6,748 bases of DNA from SIG440 sp045592585 (GTDB lineage: Bacteria; Bacillota; Clostridia; Monoglobales; Monoglobaceae): contig JAZNVB010000145.1 in the NCBI GenBank assembly GCA_045592585.1, forward strand, positions 1-6,748. Direction: 5' to 3'. Below, piece by piece: positions 1 through 5,709 of the stretch. The translations under genes were made by a program, and so were the position numbers. The notes below the pieces were generated by a model. That model was not told the origin of the DNA, did no database searches, and saw only the letters and a list, made by a program, of their open reading frames with translations. The stretch's first letter is position 1; each line of letters begins with the position of its first letter.

Positions 1-523
1 TGAAATTGAAAGCATTCTTACAAATTACACTCTGCCATCATGGGATTTACTCCCTGATATTGATTTATACATGGACCAGGTTGTATCTGTTGTAACAAAA
101 TATCTTGATGTACACAGCACCACCATTGAATTTACCCGCCCTGTCACTCCTGCTATGATAAACAACTATGTTAAATTGGGGATTATTCCTGCACCCGACA
201 GAAAAAAGTATTCAAAAATTCATCTTGCGTACCTGCTGATTGTCTGCACTTTAAAGCAGACATTGGATATGTCTACCATCCAGCAGATTATTCCTGTTGG
301 CATTGACAAGGATGAAGTGCGAAAAACCTATAATTCCTTTGTAAAAAACCAGCATACAGCATTCAACTATGTTTTTAGTCAGACCCGTGCCGTTGCAGAC
401 CCGATTTTCACCCTTGAAGGCAATAATCAGGATAGAATGAACGACCTTATTATGCAGGTATCCGTGTCGGCCAACCTGTTTAAGTTGCTTACCGAAAAGA
501 TTACTCATCTTGACAAAGAATAG
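1..523 (+). CDS. DUF1836 domain-containing protein, 5'-truncated by the window edge
   Basis: The function is unknown; this is a DUF1836-family protein common in Clostridia and Bacilli. The frame stays open leftward from the ATG at 71 to base 2, and those 23 upstream codons encode the conserved family segment (LPSWDLLPDIDLYMDQV). The ATG at 71 is therefore internal and the true start lies outside the window. 173 residues are visible, ending with TAG at 521-523. The segment around MINNYVKLGIIPAPDRKKYS, followed by a Lys/Leu-rich helix, resembles the winged-helix part of MerR-type DNA-binding domains. A regulatory role is an inference from that likeness, not established. No signal peptide or membrane segment is visible in this part. 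It converges on ldh and shares a terminator with it. Confidence 0.85.
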   Translation, partial: EIESILTNYTLPSWDLLPDIDLYMDQVVSVVTKYLDVHSTTIEFTRPVTPAMINNYVKLGIIPAPDRKKYSKIHLAYLLIVCTLKQTLDMSTIQQIIPVGIDKDEVRKTYNSFVKNQHTAFNYVFSQTRAVADPIFTLEGNNQDRMNDLIMQVSVSANLFKLLTEKITHLDKE

Positions 524-534
524 CTTTATTACAG

Positions 535-566
535 AAAAAACGGTAGAAATAAATCTACCGTTTTTT
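535..566. terminator. Bidirectional Rho-independent terminator between DUF1836 gene and ldh
   Basis: A perfect inverted repeat: 535-547 (A6 followed by CGGTAGA) pairs with 554-566 (TCTACCG followed by T6) around a 6-base AATAAA loop. Because A6 precedes and T6 follows the GC-containing core, it works as hairpin plus U-tract on either strand. It starts 11 bp after the DUF1836 stop and 6 bp beyond the ldh stop on the opposite strand, as expected for a terminator shared by convergent genes. Confidence 0.9.
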
Positions 567-572
567 GTTTCT

Positions 573-1520
573 TTAATATCCAATCTCTCTTGCCAGTTCC
601 TTTAATTTTTTTGCCGAATTGTGAAGTCCCTGCAATTCTTCGTCGTTAAAGCCTATCTGCAAAACTTTTTCAGCACCTTCACCTGATACAATTGTGGGCA
701 CCGAAAGGCAAATATCGTTAATTCCGTATTCGCCGTCAAGAAGGCTTGAAACCGTTAAAATGGATTTTTCGTTGCCTATTATGCTTTCCACAATACGTTT
801 AACGGATAACGCGATTGCATAATATGTTGCGCCTTTTTTCTCGATAATTCCGTATGCAGAATTCTTTACTGTTTCGTGGAAGTGCTTGTTTGAAAGCTCG
901 TCTGCATCACAAACCCCACTGCATGAACAAAACTCCTTTATATTCATACCGGCAACAAATGTTCTGCTCCACGCTGCAACCTCCGAATCGCCATGCTCAC
1001 CTATAATATAGGTGTGAACGTTTCGTACATCAACATTGGTATATTCACCAAGAAGATATTTAAGCCTTGCGGTATCAAGCACCGTTCCCGAACCTAAAAC
1101 GTGGTTTTTTGAAAAACCTGATATTTTATATGTTACATATGTCAGAATATCAACAGGATTTGTTACCATAAGCAAAATGGTGTCATCGTGACAGTATTTC
1201 ATCACTTTTTCAACAATGCTTTCCATAATTTTTGCGTTTCGTTTTAATAAATCAGTACGTTTTTCTCCAGGCTCCTGGCTTGCGCCTGCTGTAATTATAA
1301 CCATATCAGAGCCTTTTATGTCCTGATAATCGCCTGCGATAATTTTTACAGGACTAACAAAGCTGATACCGTGGTTCATATCAAGAGCATCACCCTCGGC
1401 CTTGTTTTTGTTAATGTCAATCAGAACAATTTCCGACACCAATCCGCTTAGCATCAGGGTATAAGCTGTTGTAGAGCCAACTGCACCTGCTCCGACTACT
1501 GTAATTTTTCCTTTAAACAT
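573..1520 (-). CDS. ldh: L-lactate dehydrogenase (NAD-dependent)
   Basis: Cytoplasmic L-lactate dehydrogenase (315 aa, normal for the family), reducing pyruvate to L-lactate and regenerating NAD+ during fermentation. Seen: the Rossmann loop GAGAVG (10-15) with Asp35 after strand 2, as in NAD-preferring enzymes; specificity-loop Gln82 (lactate rather than malate) in AGASQEPGEKR with Arg88; VTNPVD (119-124); Asp149 and Arg152 in LDTAR; catalytic His176 in IGEHGDSE; and Thr232 in KKGATYYA. At the fructose-1,6-bisphosphate site described for Bacillus LDH, the His188 equivalent is kept (His169) but the Arg173 equivalent is Lys154, so allosteric activation is uncertain. A Cys cluster (CSCSGVC, 198-204) is unusual. 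The start is supported by AGGAGG at 1529-1534, 8 bp from the ATG. It is divergent from the ROK kinase and appears monocistronic. Confidence 0.96.
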   Translation of the reverse strand: MFKGKITVVGAGAVGSTTAYTLMLSGLVSEIVLIDINKNKAEGDALDMNHGISFVSPVKIIAGDYQDIKGSDMVIITAGASQEPGEKRTDLLKRNAKIMESIVEKVMKYCHDDTILLMVTNPVDILTYVTYKISGFSKNHVLGSGTVLDTARLKYLLGEYTNVDVRNVHTYIIGEHGDSEVAAWSRTFVAGMNIKEFCSCSGVCDADELSNKHFHETVKNSAYGIIEKKGATYYAIALSVKRIVESIIGNEKSILTVSSLLDGEYGINDICLSVPTIVSGEGAEKVLQIGFNDEELQGLHNSAKKLKELAREIGY

Positions 1521-1555
1521 CTTCTTTTCCTCCTGTCTTTCTCTTGTAGTTTATT

Positions 1556-1573
1556 TTTTGTATGTTTACAAAA
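1556..1573. promoter_or_regulatory. Palindromic operator candidate upstream of ldh
   Basis: TTTTGTA-TGTT-TACAAAA is a perfect inverted repeat with 7-bp arms and a 4-bp centre, 35 bp upstream of the ldh ATG. Another TACAAA half-site lies at 1578-1583. The position, near or just downstream of the likely ldh transcription start, suits a repressor site. The arms do not match the published Rex consensus (TTGTTAA-N4-TTAACAA or TTGTGAA-type), which has wider spacing between TTGT and ACAA, and no cre-like core is present. The binding protein is unknown, and the A/T-rich context makes chance similarity possible. Confidence 0.4.
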
Positions 1574-1588
1574 TATATACAAATATTT

Positions 1589-1618
1589 ATTATTTTAATA
1601 TTTACAATTTTTCGTCAA
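1589..1618 (-). promoter_or_regulatory. Possible ldh promoter
   Basis: On the minus strand, TTGACG (1613-1618) is followed by an 18-bp spacer and AATAAT (1589-1594). This would start ldh transcription near 1583 and leave a leader of about 60 nt that includes the palindrome at 1556-1573. The spacer is one base longer than ideal and the first -10 base is off consensus. The A/T-rich region offers other weak candidates, so this is tentative. Confidence 0.35.
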
Positions 1619-1629
1619 TATAGTATAAT
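1601..1629 (+). promoter_or_regulatory. Sigma-A type promoter for the ROK kinase
   Basis: TTTACA (1601-1606), a 17-bp spacer and a perfect TATAAT (1624-1629) make a strong vegetative promoter. Transcription would start near 1636, downstream of the ATG at 1632. This means that ATG cannot be the start on this transcript and supports translation from 1659. The promoter overlaps the possible divergent ldh promoter on the other strand. Confidence 0.75.
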
Positions 1630-1658
1630 AAATGTATATTTTTCGTGAGGTGATTTAT

Positions 1659-2606
1659 ATGTATATAGGTATAGATTTAGGTGGTACAAATATAGCTGTT
1701 GGTCTTGTTGATGAAAGTGGCAAAATTCTTGCTCAGGATTCAACACCTACTCTTGCTAACCGTGAGTATACAGAAATTGTTAAGGACATGATAACAGTTT
1801 CTGAAAAAGTCGTTGCAAAAGCAGGTTTAACCATGAATGATGTCAAAGGCATTGGCATCGGTTGTCCCAGTGCGGTTGATAACGAAACCGGCGAGGTTGT
1901 TTACACGGCAAATATTCCTTCGTTCTGCAACCTTCCTTTAGCTAAAGAAATTCAAAAATACTACAACATTCCCGTAGTTCTTGAAAACGATGCTAATGCT
2001 GCAGCCCTTGGCGAATATGCCGCTAACGGTGAAGGTGCCAAGGTATTTGTTGCAGTTACATTAGGTACAGGTATTGGCGGCGGAATTATTCTCGATGGCA
2101 AAATTTTTCGTGGCTCCAACGGTGCAGGTGTTGAAATAGGACATATCCCCCTTGTTCACAATGGCATCAGGTGTAGCTGCGGCAGTCGTGGCTGCTGGGA
2201 GACTTATGCATCTGTTACAGCTCTTGTTCAGCAGACAAAAGTTGCTATTGAAAAGCATCCTGAAAGCCTTATGAAAGCAATTGCCGAAAAACGTGGTGCG
2301 GTAAACGGCAGAACTGCCTTTGATGCCGCAAAACAAGGTGACAAGGTTGCACAGGAGGTTGTTAAAAAGTACATAGAATACGTAGCCAGCGGTGTTGTTG
2401 CAATGGTAAACATATTCCAGCCCGAAAAGTTGGTTATCGGTGGCGGTATCAGCAAAGAAGGTGACTATTTAATCAAGCCCATTGCCGAATATGTTAGGAA
2501 ACATGACTTCAATCAATTCTTTACCCCTGTTAAAGTTGAAGCCGCAACACTCTATAATGATGCCGGAATAATCGGTGCGGCATTTGCGGCAAAAAATTCT
2601 TTGTAA
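1659..2606 (+). CDS. ROK-family sugar kinase, probably glucokinase
   Basis: A cytoplasmic ATP-dependent sugar kinase, most likely glucose to glucose-6-phosphate at the head of glycolysis. The start at 1659 (315 aa) is preferred over the in-frame ATG at 1632. GAGGTG at 1647-1652 sits 6 bp before it, the promoter -10 box lies at 1624-1629, and the protein then begins MYIGIDLGGTN as ROK kinases do. Seen: phosphate loop DLGGT (6-10); catalytic Asp111 in LENDANAAALGE; adenosine-binding GTGIGGG (136-142); EIGH (159-162); and the ROK zinc motif with His162 and CSCGSRGC (Cys172, Cys174, Cys179). There is no N-terminal helix-turn-helix, so it is a kinase and not an NagC/XylR-type repressor. ROK members with other hexose or amino-sugar substrates look alike, so the glucose assignment is inferred from the family and the neighbouring ldh. 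Confidence 0.92.
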   Translation: MYIGIDLGGTNIAVGLVDESGKILAQDSTPTLANREYTEIVKDMITVSEKVVAKAGLTMNDVKGIGIGCPSAVDNETGEVVYTANIPSFCNLPLAKEIQKYYNIPVVLENDANAAALGEYAANGEGAKVFVAVTLGTGIGGGIILDGKIFRGSNGAGVEIGHIPLVHNGIRCSCGSRGCWETYASVTALVQQTKVAIEKHPESLMKAIAEKRGAVNGRTAFDAAKQGDKVAQEVVKKYIEYVASGVVAMVNIFQPEKLVIGGGISKEGDYLIKPIAEYVRKHDFNQFFTPVKVEAATLYNDAGIIGAAFAAKNSL

Positions 2607-2613
2607 AAAACAT

Positions 2614-2645
2614 TGCACCCGCTAAAGTAGCGGGTGTATTTTTTT
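2614..2645. terminator. Rho-independent terminator shared by ROK kinase and the convergent operon
   Basis: CACCCGCTA (2616-2624) pairs with TAGCGGGTG (2628-2636), extendable by a G-T and a T-A pair, and is followed by seven T residues (2639-2645). This is a strong terminator for the rightward kinase gene, starting 7 bp after its stop. On the opposite strand the hairpin is followed by a U-rich run from the A6 at 2605-2610, a few bases off the stem, so it can probably also end the leftward operon. The T-run touches the stop codon of the DUF512 gene (2645-2647). Confidence 0.88.
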
Positions 2646-3919
2646 CAAATTAAAAGTTCATCAAGAAAATCAAAGCCGTCGTTGTTTACAACACGAACCT
2701 TTATATTAAGTTCTTTCTCAATATCTGCAATTGTGACATTATCAAGAAAAACGTCTTCCTCGTGCTTTAACATTGAAATTGGTATAAGAAGATATTTGCC
2801 TAAATTTTTGCCTTTTAACTGGTTTATGATATCACCGCCGGTAACAAGGCCGCTTACGGTGATTTTTTCACCAAAGAATGTGTTTTTAATCTTTTCAACC
2901 TTGATTTTATCCGAATTAAGCTGTGACACAAGATTACATATAAAATCATATGCAAGATATCCGGTAACAACAGTTTTTTCACTTTTTACAGTTTTATCTT
3001 TGCACATATCAAGTGCATCCTCAAATTCCCAGTTAAGCGACGAACAAAGACCTACTCCGTTCTCAATCTGCGGGAAACCGTCGTATTCGTTGTGCAAAGG
3101 TATTTCTTCCTCTGCCATGATATAAAATTCATCAGCTAGATAGACAAAATTTATATCACGTTCTTTTTTGAATTTTTTCTGCCATAAAGAAACCTGTTTA
3201 ATTACTGCGGCAGAACTCTCTTTATCAAAAGGCTTCAGTTCTGTCAGACCATTGCGGTGCGCCGAAAGTCCCACAGGAACAATTGAAAGGCTTTCAACTG
3301 AATCACCCAGGGAGTAAATGTCACTGATTGTTCTGTCAAGCTCTGCTCCGTCGTTAAACCCGCGGCAAAGAACAATCTGACAGTTTATCTGCATACCACT
3401 GCCCGAAAAACGTTTCATTTGCTCCATAATCTTTCCTGCAAATTTGTTGTTAAGCATCTTGCAACGCAATTCCGGATTGGTTGTATGAACCGATACGTTT
3501 ATTCTGGGAATAGCATACTCAATAATTCGGTCTAAATCAGCATCACTCATATTTGTTAGAGTAACATAGTTTCCTTGAAGAAATGAAAGCCGATAGTCAT
3601 CATCCTTAAAATAGCAGCTTTCACGCATATCGGGTGGCAACTGATCAATAAAACAGAAAATACATTTATTGCGGCAGGAACGAGGCTTATCAATAAGTAA
3701 AGTGTCAAACTCAATACCCAAAGGCTCATAATCTTCGTTAACCAGCTCAACAGTTCTGTTTTGCAGTTTAATATTCAATTCTTCATTTGCGGAAAGAAAC
3801 ATATAATCAAGGTAGTCACAAACTTCCTTTCCGTTTATGCTGATAATCGTATCACCGGGCTTTATTCCACTTTTTTCGGCAATTGAACCGGGCAATACTC
3901 TGCTTACTGTTGCTGCCAT
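2645..3919 (-). CDS. PDZ / radical SAM / DUF512 protein (COG1625-type Fe-S oxidoreductase)
   Basis: A predicted cytoplasmic radical SAM enzyme of unknown substrate, 424 aa, close to usual family length. Domains in order: PDZ-like (about 1-55, with VLPGSIAEKSGIKPGDTIISING); radical SAM core (about 78-215) carrying the cluster motif CRNKCIFC with Cys82, Cys86 and Cys89; then the DUF512 region (about 220-424). Family landmarks are intact: FIDQLPPDMRESCYFKDDDY, SFLQGNYVTLTN, INVSVHTT, QIVLCRGFNDG, VPVGLSAHRNGL, LADEFYI and IENGVGLC. There is no signal peptide or membrane segment. AAAGGAG (3927-3933) lies 7 bp before the ATG. The gene is 19 bp downstream of the yerC-like gene and ends the operon. 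The family is widespread and conserved in Clostridia but its reaction is not known to me; the PDZ domain suggests binding to the tail of a protein partner. Confidence 0.93.
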   Translation of the reverse strand: MAATVSRVLPGSIAEKSGIKPGDTIISINGKEVCDYLDYMFLSANEELNIKLQNRTVELVNEDYEPLGIEFDTLLIDKPRSCRNKCIFCFIDQLPPDMRESCYFKDDDYRLSFLQGNYVTLTNMSDADLDRIIEYAIPRINVSVHTTNPELRCKMLNNKFAGKIMEQMKRFSGSGMQINCQIVLCRGFNDGAELDRTISDIYSLGDSVESLSIVPVGLSAHRNGLTELKPFDKESSAAVIKQVSLWQKKFKKERDINFVYLADEFYIMAEEEIPLHNEYDGFPQIENGVGLCSSLNWEFEDALDMCKDKTVKSEKTVVTGYLAYDFICNLVSQLNSDKIKVEKIKNTFFGEKITVSGLVTGGDIINQLKGKNLGKYLLIPISMLKHEEDVFLDNVTIADIEKELNIKVRVVNNDGFDFLDELLI

Positions 3920-3938
3920 TTGTCTGCTCCTTTGTTTT

Positions 3939-4211
3939 TTACTTGTTGAGAATGGCCTTATATCCCTCGCCGTATGTAAGCGCCTTATTCACACGTGAAA
4001 TCGTGGCACTTGATGCACCGGTTTGTTCTGCAACTTCAGTAAATGTTTTGCCCTGATTTAACAGCTTTGCCACAGTCATTCGCTGAGCCATTGCAAAAAG
4101 CTCGTTAATAGTGCAAACATCCTCAAAAAAAGCCTTACAATCCTGCATATTGTCAAGGGATAATACCGATTTATAAAGATATTCTATATCCTTTTCAGTA
4201 ATCTGATTCAT
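3939..4211 (-). CDS. yerC: YerC/YecD family TrpR-like transcriptional regulator
   Basis: A 90-residue DNA-binding protein of the TrpR superfamily, YerC/YecD group. It is all-helical, with a C-terminal helix-turn-helix at about 57-78 (FTEVAEQTGASSATISRVNKAL). The preceding segment (INELFAMAQRMTVAKLLNQGKT) is the typical YerC family motif and matches the TrpR-like dimer core. Its targets and any ligand are unknown; the link to tryptophan is by fold only. The ribosome binding site AGAGGT (4218-4223) overlaps the last stop-codon base of the upstream ATPase gene, which suggests translational coupling. Its place between an amino acid transporter and a radical SAM gene makes local or autogenous regulation plausible, but that is inference. 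Confidence 0.92.
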   Translation of the reverse strand: MNQITEKDIEYLYKSVLSLDNMQDCKAFFEDVCTINELFAMAQRMTVAKLLNQGKTFTEVAEQTGASSATISRVNKALTYGEGYKAILNK

Positions 4212-4222
4212 TCTTCTACCTC

Positions 4223-4969
4223 TTATCTTGTAAACCGGTTAAGAAAGGTTTTTGTGCGCTCGTTAACAGGATTATCAATAACCTGTGCAGGTGTTCCTTC
4301 TTCAACAATATAACCGTCAGCCATAAAAATTATTCTGTCTGCAACGTTCTTTGCAAACTCAATTTCGTGAGTAACAATTACCATGGTCATATCCTTTGCA
4401 GCAAGGTCACGGATAACCTTAAGTATCTCGCCGGTAAGCTCGGGGTCAAGTGCAGAGGTTGGCTCGTCAAACAACATCACTTTTGGATTCATGGCAAGAG
4501 CACGCGCAATTGCAACCCTTTGTTGCTGACCGCCCGAAAGCTGATAGGGATATGAATTTATTTTTTCAATAAGGCCTACCTGCTCCAAAAGTTCCTTTGC
4601 GGAGTTTGTTGCTTCTTCACGTGATTTGCCGTTTACAAGCATAGGTGACATAATTATATTTTCAAGAACTGATTTATGAGGAAACAGATTAAAGTTCTGA
4701 AAAACCATTCCAAGCTTCTGATAAGCAGGCCTGTTTTCCTCGGCTTTTCTGTAAATTCCGTTATGAACAACCGTTTCGCCATCAATAATTATGGTTCCGT
4801 TATCAATGGTTTCGAGGTTGATTATTGAACGCAAAAATGTACTTTTGCCCGAGCCTGAAGGCCCAATTATTGCTACAACTTCGCCTTCCTGTAAGTCCAT
4901 ACTGACATCTTTTATTACTTCAAGCTTACCAAAGCTCTTTTTGATATTCATAGCATAAATGATAGACAT
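4223..4969 (-). CDS. Polar amino acid ABC transporter ATP-binding protein (GlnQ/HisP type)
   Basis: The cytoplasmic ATPase of the importer encoded with the two genes upstream; a dimer drives uptake through the membrane permease. At 248 aa it has normal length. Every catalytic element is present: Walker A GPSGSGKST (36-44), Q-loop Gln91 in MVFQNFNLFPHKS, signature LSGGQQQR (144-151), Walker B VMLFDEPTSALD (164-175) and H-loop His201 in VTHE. The sequence NFNLFPHKSVLENI is typical of the polar amino acid (GlnQ/HisP/ArtP) subfamily. A strong GGGAGGT (4977-4983) lies 7 bp before the ATG and abuts the permease stop codon. Substrate identity cannot be read from the ATPase. Confidence 0.96.
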   Translation of the reverse strand: MSIIYAMNIKKSFGKLEVIKDVSMDLQEGEVVAIIGPSGSGKSTFLRSIINLETIDNGTIIIDGETVVHNGIYRKAEENRPAYQKLGMVFQNFNLFPHKSVLENIIMSPMLVNGKSREEATNSAKELLEQVGLIEKINSYPYQLSGGQQQRVAIARALAMNPKVMLFDEPTSALDPELTGEILKVIRDLAAKDMTMVIVTHEIEFAKNVADRIIFMADGYIVEEGTPAQVIDNPVNERTKTFLNRFTR

Positions 4970-4983
4970 TTGTTGTACCTCCC

Positions 4984-5631
4984 TTATCCCTTATAATAAT
5001 CAAGCTTCTTTTCAACATAACCAAGCAAAAGGGTTAATACACCATTGAAAATAAGGAAATAAAGTGCGGTTGAAAACAGAGGCCAGATAAGACCCTGTTT
5101 TGAAAATCGTTCAGCTACCATAAGAATTTCCACAACGCCAATAACACGGGCAAGAGCTGTGTCCTTAACTAAAGTTATTATTTCATTGCCCATAGGGGGA
5201 ACAATTCTTTTTACAACCTGAAACATTACAACCTTAAAAAACACCTGAGTCTTGGACATAGCAAGAACCTGACCTGCCTCATACTGACCCTTGGGTATAC
5301 TTTCAATGCCACCACGGTATATTTCTGAAAAATACGCCGCATAGTTGATTGAAAATGCGATAAATGCGGCCATTAAACGGTCACGCATGGGAATTCCCCA
5401 CAAAAGACCGGGAGCATACAAAACCACAAAAAGCTGGAGCATCAGCGGAGTTCCCCTGATAATCCAGACAAAAGTTTTCATTAAATATTTAATTGGTTTG
5501 AATTTTGCCATTGTGCCAAAAGTAATAAGCAACCCAAGGGGGATAGCCACCAACAGAGTAACAGCAAACAAAAGGCAGTTAAGGCCAAAGCCTTCAAACA
5601 AAGCTGAAATAATCGATTGAATTTTATCCAT
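4984..5631 (-). CDS. Polar amino acid ABC transporter permease (HisM/GlnP type)
   Basis: An integral membrane subunit of the amino acid importer, 215 aa, a normal length for the family. Several hydrophobic segments are visible, including about 15-38, 60-80, 86-106 and 185-207. RGTPLMLQL (59-67) is the HisM/GlnP family signature. The cytoplasmic EAA loop that contacts the ATPase is EAGQVLAMSKTQVFFKVV (118-135), with the usual EAGQ-LG-type glycine replaced by Met125. Only one permease gene is present, so a homodimer is likely. The start at 5631 places the first membrane segment as in relatives, but no clear Shine-Dalgarno sequence precedes it (the nearest purines, GAAAG, lie about 18 bp away). 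Expression may thus be weaker than that of the binding protein. Confidence 0.95.
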   Translation of the reverse strand: MDKIQSIISALFEGFGLNCLLFAVTLLVAIPLGLLITFGTMAKFKPIKYLMKTFVWIIRGTPLMLQLFVVLYAPGLLWGIPMRDRLMAAFIAFSINYAAYFSEIYRGGIESIPKGQYEAGQVLAMSKTQVFFKVVMFQVVKRIVPPMGNEIITLVKDTALARVIGVVEILMVAERFSKQGLIWPLFSTALYFLIFNGVLTLLLGYVEKKLDYYKG

Positions 5632-5662
5632 ATGAAAATTTTATCTACTTTCTTTAAAATCG

Positions 5663-5689
5663 TTCAGTGGGAGCTTTGCCCCCACTGAA
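5663..5689 (-). promoter_or_regulatory. Intercistronic stem-loop between binding-protein and permease genes
   Basis: TTCAGTGGG (5663-5671) pairs perfectly with CCCACTGAA (5681-5689) around a 9-base loop that can form two more G-C pairs. It lies in the 78-bp gap after the binding-protein stop. In the leftward direction it is followed only by a short run (ATTTTAAAG), so it looks like a leaky terminator or a 3' mRNA-stabilising element, not a full stop. Similar structures in other ABC operons raise binding-protein levels relative to membrane subunits; applying that here is inference. Confidence 0.7.
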
Positions 5690-5709
5690 ACTAAATATTC
5701 TGTATTTAA

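Noticed and set aside
71..523. ATG at 71 as the start of the DUF1836 protein
   Set aside because: The frame is open to the left edge and the upstream codons encode conserved family sequence, so 71 is an internal Met.
251..583. Minus-strand open frame across the DUF1836 gene
   Set aside because: It overlaps a recognisable family in another frame, crosses the terminator, and shows no family features.
1556..1573. Rex operator upstream of ldh
   Set aside because: Rex sites place TTGT and ACAA ten bases apart (TTGTTAA-N4-TTAACAA); here the gap is six.
1632..1658. Upstream ATG at 1632 as the ROK kinase start
   Set aside because: It overlaps the region just after the TATAAT at 1624-1629, upstream of the expected transcription start, and has no ribosome binding site. 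The ATG at 1659 has GAGGTG at the right distance and fits the family N-terminus.
2634..3125. Plus-strand open frame of 163 codons opposite the DUF512 gene
   Set aside because: It is antisense to a well-conserved gene, starts inside the terminator, and has Ser/Phe-rich composition typical of reverse-strand shadows.
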